Shown here one piece after another: positions 1 to 8,366 of a stretch of DNA of 50,090 nucleotides. Numbering within the stretch: position 1 is the first letter of the stretch; each line of letters opens with the position of its first letter. Origin of the DNA: SAR202 cluster bacterium (GTDB taxonomy: Bacteria; Chloroflexota; Dehalococcoidia; Lucifugimonadales; VGZY01); contig VGZY01000012.1 in the NCBI GenBank assembly GCA_016872355.1, forward strand, positions 1 to 50,090, given 5' to 3'. The translations under genes were made by a program, and so were the position numbers. Under the pieces are notes generated by a model. It ran no database searches and was not told where the DNA came from. It saw nothing but the letters and a program-made list of their open reading frames with translations.

Positions 1-359
1 TGCCTGACGGCGGATGCCGGGGCTAAAAATTCGCCCGAACATGACATCAATTTGAAGAGGCTCGTCCAAAATCCTCTCCTCCCGAGGTAACGCAAAGGTC
101 TCCTAAGGGAGAGGAGGGAAGCAGCCCTTCCGACCCGTCCCCGGCTTTGTCTCCCCCTTGATGGGGGAGATGTCGCGGCTTTGCGCGACAGAGAGGGTGA
201 TTGGGAGGGGTGGCAGGGCGGATTCCCTCTGCTCCCTCTGAGGGAGAAGGTGGCCGAAGGCCGTATGAGGGTGGGCCGTTCCATCCGGGCAACGACCTCT
301 AAGACGCAATCGCCTGAGGCGCCATTGCCCCCTTCATCCTTCATACTTCGCCCTCTCCC
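1..359. repeat. Non-coding leader with two double-hairpin repeats
   Basis: No convincing gene is seen here; the open frames are low-complexity. The stretch holds two copies of a double-hairpin repeat (151-199 and 232-274). Each has a first stem of the CTCCC(CT)...GGGAG type, a second stem of unrelated sequence (TGTCGCG/CGCGACA in one, GGCC/GGCC in the other) and a GAGGGTG tail. A further inverted pair, TCCTCTCC near 72 and GGAGAGGA near 109, forms another potential stem. The same element recurs near 5.2, 6.4 and 19.5 kb. Confidence 0.7.
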
Positions 360-1994
360 CTACCCGTGCGACGGCGCGGCCGGGGCGGCGTCGCGGCGGA
401 TGTCTACGTTGAGGAGCGACGGGAGCCCGGAGTCGAAGGCGCGCTCCAGCGCGGGGCGCAGATCGGCGAAGGTTGAGACGCGCTCGCCGTGGCAGCCCAT
501 GGCGGTGGCGATCTTGTCGTAGCGCGTGGGCAGCAGCTCGCACTCGTAGAGTCGGCCCTTGCCATAAGAGCGCAGCTGTATCTGGTACTCCGCGCCCCAC
601 GCGGCGTCGTTGCCCACGATCGCGACGAACGGCAGGCCGTAGCGCAGAGCAGTGTCCATCTCCAGCGCGTGGAAGCCCGCCGTGCCATCGCCCAGGAAAA
701 TGACGATGCGCGACTTCGGGTGCGCCACCCTCGCCGCGATGGCCAGGGGAATCGCGCTGCCGATGGATCCGGCGATGCCGTTGATGACGCGGACCGGGGC
801 GGTCATGCACGCCTGTGCCCACTGCCCGAACTCACCGCCGTCGGAGATGAACACGTCCTGCTCTCCGGTCAGGAACTCCTGCACGGCGTAGCAAAGCTCC
901 GCGGCGTACAGAGGGCCGGTCGGCGGGGAGGCCAGCGCCTTCCACTCGGGCGGCCGGTGGGCCAATGCAGCCTTCGTGTGCTCGGTCCAGGAGCCGTAGT
1001 CCCACTCGCGCTCCTTCGCCAGCTTGAGGAGCAGCTCCGTGGACTTTAGCGGGTCGGCGGCGTAGGCCTGCGCGACGCGTGACGCATCCGCAAACTGCCG
1101 CTTCGTCTGTTTGATCGACTCCTCTTCGGCGTCGAGCTGGATGAAGCTCGCGTCCGCCGCGAAGGCGGGAGGCTGGCCGAAGCGCATCGTGTAATCGACT
1201 TTCTTGCCGACTACGAAGACCGTATCCGCCTTCTGCAGCACGCCGGCCAGGCCGCCCAGGCTGGGGTCGTTCACGCCGCGCGGGCTCTCCATGAACGCGA
1301 CCGGGATGCGCGTCCTGTGTGACAGCGACTTGACCTCATCGCGCGCCCTGCCGCGCATCATCGCCGGGCCGGCGATCATTATGGGCCGCCGGGCCGTTTC
1401 CAGCGCGTCGAGAATTGACGCGGCCTCGCGTTCCTTTAGCGGGCCGGGCGACTGCATGAGGTTGTACGGCAGCGGCCCCGGCTCCTTGATCCCTTCGACA
1501 GGCTTCTCAAGGAAGTCGAAAGGCAGCGAGATGTGCACGGGGCCGGGCCGACCGGCGGATGCGATGGCGAAGGCGCGCGTCATGTCTTCGGCGAGGCCGG
1601 GGCCGGACTGCGCCGTCCACGACGCCTTGCAAACGTGCGAGGCGATCTCCGCCTGCGCCATCTCCTGGAACGCGCCCTTGCCGAGCTGCGCGAGCGACGC
1701 GTGGCCGGTCAGGATGATGCAGGGCGACTCCGCCATCATGGCGCCGTACATGGCTGAGACGGCGTTGGCCATGCCGGGGCCGGCCGTGACCATCGCCACG
1801 CCGGGCTGGCCGGTGAGCCTGCCCCACCCATCGGCCATGTGCATGGCGGCGGCCTCGTGCCGGACGTGGACGATGCTGACGCCGGCGTCGATGCAGGCAT
1901 CGAACAGCGACATGATCTGGTTGCCGGAGAGCGCGAAGATGCGCTCCACGCCCAACGATTTGAGTGTCTTGATGACGACATCCGCGCCGCGCAT
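360..1994 (-). CDS. ThDP-dependent acetolactate synthase-like enzyme
   Basis: This 544-residue protein has the three-domain layout of ThDP-dependent decarboxylases and synthases (acetolactate synthase large subunit, oxalyl-CoA decarboxylase, sulfoacetaldehyde acetyltransferase). The N-terminal domain carries the conserved glutamate in RHEAAA (Glu47) that activates the cofactor. The C-terminal domain carries the GDG...N cofactor-phosphate motif (GDGTAGF near 433, GNDAAW near 458). The ATG start has a GGAGG site just upstream. The gene is divergent from the isomerase at 2111. No acetolactate synthase small subunit or other branched-chain biosynthesis gene lies nearby, so a catabolic decarboxylase or lyase role is more likely than valine/leucine synthesis. 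The family is secure; the substrate cannot be read from sequence. Confidence 0.88.
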   Translation of the reverse strand: MRGADVVIKTLKSLGVERIFALSGNQIMSLFDACIDAGVSIVHVRHEAAAMHMADGWGRLTGQPGVAMVTAGPGMANAVSAMYGAMMAESPCIILTGHASLAQLGKGAFQEMAQAEIASHVCKASWTAQSGPGLAEDMTRAFAIASAGRPGPVHISLPFDFLEKPVEGIKEPGPLPYNLMQSPGPLKEREAASILDALETARRPIMIAGPAMMRGRARDEVKSLSHRTRIPVAFMESPRGVNDPSLGGLAGVLQKADTVFVVGKKVDYTMRFGQPPAFAADASFIQLDAEEESIKQTKRQFADASRVAQAYAADPLKSTELLLKLAKEREWDYGSWTEHTKAALAHRPPEWKALASPPTGPLYAAELCYAVQEFLTGEQDVFISDGGEFGQWAQACMTAPVRVINGIAGSIGSAIPLAIAARVAHPKSRIVIFLGDGTAGFHALEMDTALRYGLPFVAIVGNDAAWGAEYQIQLRSYGKGRLYECELLPTRYDKIATAMGCHGERVSTFADLRPALERAFDSGLPSLLNVDIRRDAAPAAPSHG

Positions 1995-2058
1995 GACGGG
2001 CCTCCGTGTGAGCAGGTTGACAGGGGAGAGGATACACCCGTAACCCTGCGGATGCTAG

Positions 2059-2073
2059 TCGAAATGGTATAAT
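2059..2073 (+). promoter_or_regulatory. Extended -10 promoter for the 2111 isomerase
   Basis: A perfect TATAAT at 2068-2073 is preceded by TGG, giving an extended -10 (TGn-TATAAT). No good -35 is present, which extended -10 promoters tolerate. The predicted start of transcription near 2080 leaves about 30 nt before the ATG at 2111, whose Shine-Dalgarno is GAGGGG. Confidence 0.5.
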
Positions 2074-2110
2074 CTTCGAGCGTCCGGAACGACGCACAAT
2101 GAGGGGCTAA

Positions 2111-2956
2111 ATGGACATCACCAGCTACGCTACTGTGGGGTTTTATGACCGCGGACTGGAGACCGCGCTGGACGCCATTGCGGCGGCGGGGTTCCGGCAA
2201 GTGGAGGTCCTCAGCAACCCGCCGCATATGTCCACGCCGCCGGAGGGCAATGACCTCAGCGAGTTCCTGTCGCGACTTCGTGCGCGCGGGCTGAGCGCCC
2301 GAAGCATGCACGCGCCCACCATCAAGACGGTGCTGGCCGCGCCGAACGAGGAGTGGCGCGCGCGGGAGGTGGCGCTGCTGGCGCGGTACCTCCGGCTGGC
2401 CGGCGAGCTGGGCGCGAAGGAAATCGTAATCCACCCGAACCCAAACCCGAAGTTCGTCCCCTACCCTGATGACCCTGCTCTGCATGCCGTGATGGTGGCG
2501 TGCGCGATGAAGTCGCTTGACGAGCTTGTGCCGGTGGCGGAGAAGGCCGGGGTGTGCATGGCGCTGGAGAATATCCACTACCCCTGCAGGTACCCGTACC
2601 GGACCGTGTCGGAGATACGGGAGCTTGTGCAGGACTACCCAGCAAAGCATGTGGGCATCGCGCTCGACACCGGTCACTCTGCGCTGGAGCCGCACAACGT
2701 CGCCGATGACGTCCGCATTGCGGGCGACAGGCTGCGGGCTACGCATATCCACGACGTGAAGGGACACGGATACGAGGACGACCACCGCGCGCCCGGGCTG
2801 GGTATCCTGGACTGGGCGCCCATCGTCGCCGCCCTGCGGGAGATCAGCTACGCCGGGGCATGGACGTTCGAGGTGATCGAGCCCGTTGCCAGCGAGACTC
2901 CTGAGGAGATGGCGCGGGTGACGCGGGAGTGGGCGCGATCGCACGGGCTGTGCTAG
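2111..2956 (+). CDS. Sugar phosphate isomerase/epimerase (AP endonuclease 2 fold)
   Basis: This 281-residue TIM barrel belongs to the xylose-isomerase-like/AP-endonuclease-2 superfamily, which interconverts sugars or hydroxy-acids using a divalent metal. The expected metal ligands can be seen in order: Glu in MALEN (mid-protein), Asp in ALDTGH, His in THIHD and Glu in FEVIE near the C-terminus. Length is normal. The start ATG follows GAGGGGCTAA, a good Shine-Dalgarno site. It converges with the glycosidase-like gene, with only four bases between the stops. The neighbouring ThDP enzyme, aldolase and propeller suggest a carbohydrate or sugar-acid degradation block. The substrate is unknown. Confidence 0.88.
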   Translation: MDITSYATVGFYDRGLETALDAIAAAGFRQVEVLSNPPHMSTPPEGNDLSEFLSRLRARGLSARSMHAPTIKTVLAAPNEEWRAREVALLARYLRLAGELGAKEIVIHPNPNPKFVPYPDDPALHAVMVACAMKSLDELVPVAEKAGVCMALENIHYPCRYPYRTVSEIRELVQDYPAKHVGIALDTGHSALEPHNVADDVRIAGDRLRATHIHDVKGHGYEDDHRAPGLGILDWAPIVAALREISYAGAWTFEVIEPVASETPEEMARVTREWARSHGLC

Positions 2957-2960
2957 ACGC

Positions 2961-4484
2961 TTACTCGAACCAGAATGAGTACAGATCGGCGTCCTCCCGC
3001 CAGAAGTGGAGGCGTATGGTTGTCGAGGGGAACGAGGCGGGCGAGTCGGCGCCTTCCCATGTCATAACGTGGTCCAGGCTATCGCCGGCGAAGGCCCGCG
3101 ACTGCTCGAAGCGGAATCCGGCCGGCCACTCCCCGTCGCGGACGCCGTCCCCTTCGCGGAGGGCGACGCGGATGGCACCGCCGGGCCTGGTGCGCGCGTT
3201 GATGTGGAGCCTGCCGCCGGGGCACGCGAGCGGCTTCGTAAGCATGTAGCCGCCCAGGTCGCCGGTGCTCACGGACACGAACCGGTCGCGCTTCAGCGTC
3301 GCAAGGCACAGCGTGGGCGGCATATCGCTGCTCGACTTCGCCTGGCCCGGCTTGTGAAGGTACGGGCGGCCGTTGTAGTAGATATAGACTTCGTCGCCCA
3401 CCTCTGTGATGTGCTGGACGGCCTGCACCATACCCCAGTCGTAGGCGCCCTTCAACGGCTGCGAGTTCGGGATGAAGGTGGGCCGCTCGGGGTGACGCTC
3501 CCAGCTCACGCCGTCGCGGCTCCAGGCAAGCTCCACGTCCATCTTGAAGTCCTTGCCGTTGCCGAGGAACTTCTCGTGCTCCACGTGCGACCACAGGTTC
3601 CAGAGGAAGCCGAAATAGATGCCGTTGTAGCGTGAGACCGGCATACCGTACAACGCCGGCGCGCTGGCCTCATCCCACCGTACGACGTTGATCGGCTGGG
3701 TCCACGAGATAAGGTCTGCGCTCTCGGAGTACGCGATGCGCCTGATCTCCCCCGCGTTCACAGTGGAGCGCCGATAGTGCATGAATACGTCGCGCTCTGG
3801 GTTGTATAGGATGTTGTTAAGGGTGTCCGACCGGCCGTAGAACACGGGGTTTTCAGCAGCATCGGTCCAGCGCACGCCATCCTGGCTGTAGGCAATCCGC
3901 TGGGTCATGGCGTGCATGTTCTCAGGGTCAGGGAGCGCGCTCTTAACGAGCGACGGCTGGTACAGCATGGCGTACCTGCCACGGTGGCGCATCCGCTCGG
4001 GCAGGGCTATCACAGACCCCATCGCATGCTCGAAGCAGACGTTGTTGTCCTTGCTTCCGAAGTGGTCGAAAAGGCCCAGGGACGGCGCGCGCCACTCAAC
4101 GCCGTTGTCGGACTCGTAATACAGTCCAAGGTGCGCGCCTGGCACGTCATCGTTGCCGGCCTTCTTGATCACTTCTTCATCGACTCCCCGTACCCAGGCG
4201 CGGAACAGGCCGCTGTGCGCGTCACGGATCACTGTCCCGTGGTACAGCGGCGACTTCTCGCCGATGCGGATAACGGGATTGGCAGGGTGCTTTACCGGCT
4301 GATGAACCGTGCGCCGCGCGCCATTGAGGTCGTCCACGACGCGCCAGTCCATCAGGAGCTGGCGGGCGTGTCCCACATCTACCGGTGAACCCGGGATGAT
4401 TCTGTAGGAGTGGCGGAATGTCTGGGAGCCCTTGCGGATTGCGGACTCTGTCATCGCGTAACTGAATGTCGGATGCGTGGGCAT
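2961..4484 (-). CDS. Glycosyl hydrolase-like five-bladed propeller protein (GH43/GH32-like)
   Basis: This 507-residue protein has recurring blades of the form 'YSxDGVxWT' (AYSQDGVRWTDA, AYSESADLISWT, AWSRDGVSWERHP), the hallmark of the five-bladed propeller of GH32/43/68 and related proteins. The C-terminal 120 residues look like a beta-sandwich (GRLHINARTRPGGAIRVAL), as in GH32-type C-terminal domains. No signal peptide is seen, so it is probably cytoplasmic. The ATG lies 3 nt after the stop of the DUF1801 gene and is preceded by AAAGGGGG, suggesting translational coupling. Catalytic acids cannot be assigned with confidence, so the activity could be hydrolase, phosphorylase or sugar-binding. 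Confidence 0.75.
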   Translation of the reverse strand: MPTHPTFSYAMTESAIRKGSQTFRHSYRIIPGSPVDVGHARQLLMDWRVVDDLNGARRTVHQPVKHPANPVIRIGEKSPLYHGTVIRDAHSGLFRAWVRGVDEEVIKKAGNDDVPGAHLGLYYESDNGVEWRAPSLGLFDHFGSKDNNVCFEHAMGSVIALPERMRHRGRYAMLYQPSLVKSALPDPENMHAMTQRIAYSQDGVRWTDAAENPVFYGRSDTLNNILYNPERDVFMHYRRSTVNAGEIRRIAYSESADLISWTQPINVVRWDEASAPALYGMPVSRYNGIYFGFLWNLWSHVEHEKFLGNGKDFKMDVELAWSRDGVSWERHPERPTFIPNSQPLKGAYDWGMVQAVQHITEVGDEVYIYYNGRPYLHKPGQAKSSSDMPPTLCLATLKRDRFVSVSTGDLGGYMLTKPLACPGGRLHINARTRPGGAIRVALREGDGVRDGEWPAGFRFEQSRAFAGDSLDHVMTWEGADSPASFPSTTIRLHFWREDADLYSFWFE

Positions 4485-4487
4485 GGC

Positions 4488-4856
4488 CTACGTCGCCCCC
4501 TTTGCGCCGGCATCGTCGAGCTCCATGGCCTGGTGGATCCAATCGAGAAAGAGCCGGATCTCGATCTCATCCAGGTCGCTCACCTTCACATGGCGCATGT
4601 TCTTGCCCGTGCCTTCGATGCGGCCCGAGGAGTCTTCGATGGCGGCGCCGTTCATGAAGCCGAGGGTGGCGTAGCTGTGCGTGGCGGCAAGGTAGAAAAC
4701 GTTGCCCTTGTTGACGTAGACGGGCTGGCCCCACTTTACCGTCTCTTTGATCTGAGGGTAGGCGTCCAGCAAAAGGTTGCGCAGCGCCTCGGCAATGATG
4801 CGCGGGCCGGGGTCCTGCTCGGCCATCCAGCTGTCGACGTTCCTGCTTCGCGGCAT
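4488..4856 (-). CDS. DUF1801 (YdhG-like) small protein
   Basis: This 122-residue protein matches the DUF1801 family: an N-terminal helix pair (PGPRIIAEALRNLLL), the diagnostic strand ETVKWGQPVYV, then YLAATHSYATLGFMNGA and a C-terminal basic/acidic helix. The fold is related to the frataxin-like and YdhG/YjbR groups, and no reaction is established for it. The ATG is preceded by GGAGG (CCGGAGGCGCCGCC). It is the first gene of a two-gene unit with the propeller gene downstream (3-nt gap). Confidence 0.82.
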   Translation of the reverse strand: MPRSRNVDSWMAEQDPGPRIIAEALRNLLLDAYPQIKETVKWGQPVYVNKGNVFYLAATHSYATLGFMNGAAIEDSSGRIEGTGKNMRHVKVSDLDEIEIRLFLDWIHQAMELDDAGAKGAT

Positions 4857-5409
4857 GGCGGCGCCTCCGGTACGGGTGACGTGGTGCGGTTAGGAGCGGA
4901 GCGAACGGAGGGCCGGACCCCGCCGACCTCTCTCCCCCTGCCCCCTCTCTCCGATTTCAGAGAGAGGGGGTAAATACCTGGGGCTCCGCCCCAGACCCCG
5001 GTGCGGGGCAAAGCCCCGCACCCAAGCAAGAGGCTTCGCCAAGTACCCCTCTGAGGCCTTCGCCCTCTGACTCCCATCGGGCCTACGGCCCGAATGGACC
5101 TGCCGAGCCTTCGGCTCGGCCTCAATACCCTTTCCCTCCCAGGGAAGGGGCAGGGGTTAGGTGGCTGTTTGTCCCGCCTCTCCCCGATGGAGAGGCGTTT
5201 GGGTGCTTTGACCCAAAGGGTGAGGGCTAAGGCTGTTCGGCCCCCTTCTTACCTCTCCCTTGACGAGAGAGGTCGTCCCGATGCCCCATCGGGACGGGTG
5301 AGGGTGCTGGCTGCTCCGGCTGTTACCGTACCCCGTACTTCGCTCTGGATCCCGATGAGCCATCGAATCGGGGCTGTCCCCGTACCCCGGCTGAGGGTTG
5401 GGTGGGCGC
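4857..5409. repeat. Gene-free hairpin array (mixed repeat families)
   Basis: No plausible gene is found in this 553-bp gap. It is built from consecutive GC-rich stems: CCCCCTCTCT/AGAGAGGGGG near 4930-4970, GGGGCTCCGCCCC, GTGCGGGGC/GCCCCGCAC, GAGGC/GCCTC, CGGGCC/GGCCCG and CCGAGCC/GGCTCGG. Then comes a 37-bp segment (5132-5168) that recurs identically at 30257-30293. Two double-hairpin repeats follow at 5177-5226 and 5252-5306, each ending in GGGTGAGGG. Transcription from the NHL gene (ending at 5410) runs into this block, so it may also act as a terminator. Confidence 0.75.
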
Positions 5410-6363
5410 TTACCTCACCCGCACGAGCTTTTGCAGGGAGCGCAGGATGGTCGGCGGGGTCATCAGGCGGCCGATTTCCGAGTAGGCTACCTCTGCAACA
5501 TATATATCCCCGTGCGAGTCGCAGGCGATGCCGTGCGGGGCGTAGAACCGGCCGGCATCCTCACCGTACGAGTACTCGCCGCAGCGGGCGAGCACCTTGC
5601 CCTTGCGGTCCATCACCGTCACGCGCGGGCCCAGGTTGGTGCCCGTAATGTTCGACTTTATGCCGGCGAAGTACTCGCCAACATAGACGACGTCTTCATT
5701 GCCGTTGTCCACGCAGACAGCGGCGCACTTGGACATGTTCACCCACTGCTGCTGGAACTTGCCCTTGGAATCGAAGACCTGCACGCGGTGGTTCTCGCGG
5801 TCGCCGATGTAGATATAGCCATCGCGGTCGATCGAGATGTTGTGGACGATGTTGAAGCATCCAGGGTCCGTTCCGGACTCGCCCCACGAGGTGACGTACC
5901 GGCCATCCGGGGTGTACTGGTGCACCTTGGCGTTGCCGTAGCCGTCGGAAACGTACAGGTTGCCGTTGCGGGGGTCCACGGCGGCGTGGGTGGGCAGACA
6001 GAAGGGCTTGCCGCTCATCGCAGGCGCGGGCTTGCCTGGCTCCCCGAGAGTGAAGAGCAGCTTGCCGTCCAGTGTGAACTTGCGCACGGTATGGTCGCCG
6101 TTGTCGATGCAGAAGATCGTATCGTCCGGGCCCATCGCCACGCCATGCGGCACCGTGAAGATGCCCTCGCCCCAGGACTTGATGAACTTGCCGTTCCTGT
6201 CGTACTTGATGATCGGGTGCCCGCCGCGGTTGAAGACGTAGACGTTGTCGTAGGCGTCCACGGCGACGGCCGTCGCCTCCTTGTAGGTCCAACCCTCGGG
6301 CAGATCGCCCCAGTCCTTGCCTGTGATTTCGTACCTGTATTTACCGCTACCGATTATGGCCAT
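5410..6363 (-). CDS. NHL-repeat beta-propeller protein
   Basis: This 317-residue protein is made of six NHL-type blades. Recognisable units include VDAYDNVYVFNRGGHPIIKY, GVAMGPDDTIFCIDNGDHTV, AVDPRNGNLYVSDGYGNAKV, SIDRDGYIYIGDRENHRVQVF and IACDSHGDIYVAEVA. The family includes peptidyl-alpha-hydroxyglycine alpha-amidating lyase-like and SMP-30-like propellers as well as pure binding proteins. No catalytic residues can be assigned here. There is no signal peptide or membrane anchor. A second NHL propeller is encoded at 28996-30054. The ATG start is supported by the blade pattern beginning directly after it; the stop is TAA. Confidence 0.85.
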   Translation of the reverse strand: MAIIGSGKYRYEITGKDWGDLPEGWTYKEATAVAVDAYDNVYVFNRGGHPIIKYDRNGKFIKSWGEGIFTVPHGVAMGPDDTIFCIDNGDHTVRKFTLDGKLLFTLGEPGKPAPAMSGKPFCLPTHAAVDPRNGNLYVSDGYGNAKVHQYTPDGRYVTSWGESGTDPGCFNIVHNISIDRDGYIYIGDRENHRVQVFDSKGKFQQQWVNMSKCAAVCVDNGNEDVVYVGEYFAGIKSNITGTNLGPRVTVMDRKGKVLARCGEYSYGEDAGRFYAPHGIACDSHGDIYVAEVAYSEIGRLMTPPTILRSLQKLVRVR

Positions 6364-6416
6364 TTGTTACCCCTTGGTTAATTGAAATCAGGATTGGACA
6401 CCCCCCACACCCCGGT

Positions 6417-6464
6417 CACCCTCTCTGTCAGCCGGAGCCCTGACATCTCCCCCTGAGGGGGAGA
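6417..6464 (-). repeat. Double-hairpin repeat, minus orientation
   Basis: Read on the minus strand this is a TCTCCCC...GGGGAGA stem, a second stem TGTCAG.../...CTGACA and a GAGAGGGTG tail. It is the only one of the six copies in this orientation, and lies between the aldolase and NHL genes. Confidence 0.7.
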
Positions 6465-6484
6465 ATAGACAGGTGGCTTCGCAC

Positions 6485-7246
6485 CTATTTCCACCTTTCC
6501 GGGTTCCAGACCTCGAGCATGACCGTCACACCCATGTCCAGGTACTTCTGGCGGTGCTCAGGCTGGTCGTTGCGGTGGCAGACCTTCGTGTCCGAGCCGC
6601 GGAGCACCTCCACGGCGTGCTTGACGCAGTCATCTACCGACTTGAACGGGTGCTTCGGATGGCCCTCAATGTCCAGCGTCAGGTCCATGGGGCCGAATGA
6701 GATGCAGTCCACGCCGGGCTTGGCGAACTGGCGGGCGTTGGCTACGGCGCTGACGGACTCCACCTGTATCCATAGCACGCCGGTCTCCTCCCAGAACTTG
6801 CGGTACTCAACGTGGTCCTTGCGCTTTGCGAGGCCCAGGCGATACCTGCCGCCCCAGCTCCTGACTCCGCGCTGCCTGTAGTAGAAGTTCGCCACAGCTT
6901 CGTTGACGGTCTCGTCGGTTTCCACCTGGGGCACCTCAATGCCGGTGGGGCCGAGGTCCAGCAGGTTGCCGACCAGATATGTATGCTTCGTATGTTTGAT
7001 ACGGAAGTGGACGTGCACGCCGAGCTCCGCGCCCATCTCGCAAAAGGCCACCAGATTCTCCTCTGTGAAAGGCGAGTGCTGGCTGTCCACGTGGACGTAA
7101 GAGTAGCCGCCCTTCTCCACCACCCTTGCAAGATCGTCCTTTTTCGCGTTCATCGGTGCGGACGTGCCGATCAACACCTCGCCGGCGCGGATGCGCTTCT
7201 TGAGGGTGAGGGCGCTCGCTTTCGTGGGTTCCCTGTAGTAGTTCAC
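6485..7246 (-). CDS. HpcH/HpaI family aldolase
   Basis: This 253-residue protein is a class II (metal-dependent) pyruvate-type aldolase of the HpcH/HpaI family, which retro-cleaves 2-keto-3-deoxy or 4-hydroxy-2-oxo acids to pyruvate plus an aldehyde. The N-terminal KKRIRAGEVLIGT matches the family start. VHVDSQHSPFT carries the expected histidine, WIQVESVSAVAN the metal-binding glutamate, and DCISFGPMDLTLDIEG the GxxDL substrate/metal loop. Its presence with isomerases and the ThDP enzyme fits sugar-acid degradation. A TATAAT-like box sits upstream on the minus strand at 7309-7314. Substrate unknown. Confidence 0.85.
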   Translation of the reverse strand: MNYYREPTKASALTLKKRIRAGEVLIGTSAPMNAKKDDLARVVEKGGYSYVHVDSQHSPFTEENLVAFCEMGAELGVHVHFRIKHTKHTYLVGNLLDLGPTGIEVPQVETDETVNEAVANFYYRQRGVRSWGGRYRLGLAKRKDHVEYRKFWEETGVLWIQVESVSAVANARQFAKPGVDCISFGPMDLTLDIEGHPKHPFKSVDDCVKHAVEVLRGSDTKVCHRNDQPEHRQKYLDMGVTVMLEVWNPERWK

Positions 7247-7345
7247 TGGCGGTTCCTTTCCGTCGGGAGTCTTCGCGGGGATGGCCGGAGTCGCCCACGC
7301 TGTCCGACATTATACTGCACGTCGGCTTGCATGGTGCTGGCCCTG

Positions 7346-7374
7346 TTGACCAGTAAAGGGACTGAAAATATAAT
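7346..7374 (+). promoter_or_regulatory. Sigma70-type promoter for the FHA gene
   Basis: TTGACC at 7346-7351 and TATAAT at 7369-7374 are separated by exactly 17 bp, one base from full consensus. Transcription would start near 7381, giving a 65-nt leader before the ATG at 7446. It is the best promoter match I found in the window. Confidence 0.65.
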
Positions 7375-7445
7375 CCGTTTTCGACCTGTGGTGTTTTCGT
7401 GACGATCTCGCGCACAGGCATGTGCGTTTCGTAGCTGGTGCTCAC

Positions 7446-7787
7446 ATGGTTGATCAGGCCCGGGCAGAGCTCTGGGTACAGGGCCGCCCTCAAAATGGGT
7501 CCAGAATTGTGCTCTCCAAAGGCGTGACGTGGATCGGCCGCGCCACCACGAACAATATCGTCGTGGAGGACTCCGGCGTGTCCCGCCAGCATGCCGGAAT
7601 CCGGGAAGACCGGGCGGGCTACTGGATCAAGGACATGGGGAGCACGAACGGCACTTACATCAATGGCCTTCGGGTCCGAGGCGAAGGCCAGCGCCTGCAG
7701 GACAACGACCGCATAGAGCTGGGCAGCAACGGCTCGGTTGCCTGGGTTTTCAAGCTGCCGGCGCAAGGCGACTCCAGGAGTGCGTAG
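7446..7787 (+). CDS. FHA-domain protein
   Basis: This protein of about 113 residues is almost entirely one forkhead-associated domain, which binds phosphothreonine peptides. The canonical FHA motifs are all present: GxxWIGR (WIGRATTNN), the SRQHA motif (GVSRQHAGI) and the STNGTYIN loop. A GTG at 7422 would add eight residues, but the ATG at 7446 begins cleanly before the domain. There is no transmembrane segment or partner domain. The next ORF begins 3 nt after the stop, with its AGGAG site inside this gene, so the two are probably cotranscribed. No Ser/Thr kinase is encoded in the window, so the phosphorylated partner is unknown. Confidence 0.88.
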   Translation: MVDQARAELWVQGRPQNGSRIVLSKGVTWIGRATTNNIVVEDSGVSRQHAGIREDRAGYWIKDMGSTNGTYINGLRVRGEGQRLQDNDRIELGSNGSVAWVFKLPAQGDSRSA

Positions 7788-7790
7788 ACC

Positions 7791-8290
7791 ATGAGTCGCT
7801 CCGCCTCGAGAAGCGTCGACAGGCCGTCCAGGCCACCCCGCCGCACCAGAGAGACCCGGCGCTCCGGGGACTCAGAACCCCACTCCGTCAAGCATCGCGA
7901 CCCCGAAAAGGCACACAACGAACCGCAGCCCGACATGAAGCTATCGCGTGGCTTCGGCAGGGAAGCGTTTCTTGACCACGCAGCTGCCATGGGCGACCAT
8001 TCTGAACGCGGTACCACGGCCGACAATCTTCAGCGCGCGTACGGGAATCGCTACGTCAACCGGCTTGCCGACCATATCCGGGGCAAGCAAACCGCGCAGA
8101 ATGCCTCCAGGCCCGCGGCCGCGCCGGCCACGTCAACGATTACCCCGACCCCCGCGCAGGTAACCCAGCCACAGCCTGCTCGTCGTGGTCAGCGATTTCT
8201 ACGGCGCCCGCTGGAAACGCCCCGGCGCGGAATGGGAAGAGAGCCGCAACCCCATCGACAAGGCCCTGGCCTGGGTGACAACCCTCGCGT
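7791..8290 (+). pseudogene. Frame-broken ORF with contractile-injection-cargo-like leader motif
   Basis: The ATG at 7791 follows AGGAG and opens a basic, low-complexity N-terminus. Next comes a segment (residues 79-92, NLQRAYGNRYVNRL) that fits the LQR-x-x-GN-x-x-V-x-RL pattern found near the start of DUF4157-type proteins linked to extracellular contractile injection systems. A Pro/Thr/Ala-rich linker follows (to about residue 126). The same frame then becomes arginine-rich nonsense. The frame one base later carries strongly GC3-biased coding from about 8164 to a TAG at 8288-8290 (SLLVVVSDFYGAR, then WKRPGAEWEES and NPIDKALAWVTT). One indel near 8160-8175 would join the two halves into roughly 165 residues. 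I do not recognise the C-terminal part. Confidence 0.5.
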
Positions 8291-8366
8291 AGCCGCCGAA
8301 AACTTGTGCGGTGTTGACTGGTGGCAGGATAATTGTTCTAGCCTTTCCCACTCGCCAGGAGCCCTC

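Noticed and set aside
360-1994. Naming the ThDP enzyme ilvB or oxalyl-CoA decarboxylase
   Set aside because: Motifs fit several subfamilies equally, and no neighbouring gene supports a specific pathway.
5398-6381. Long open frames opposite real genes, such as 5398-6381, 8199-9260 and 22250-23326
   Set aside because: They are antisense shadows of intact genes with clear domains, caused by high GC.
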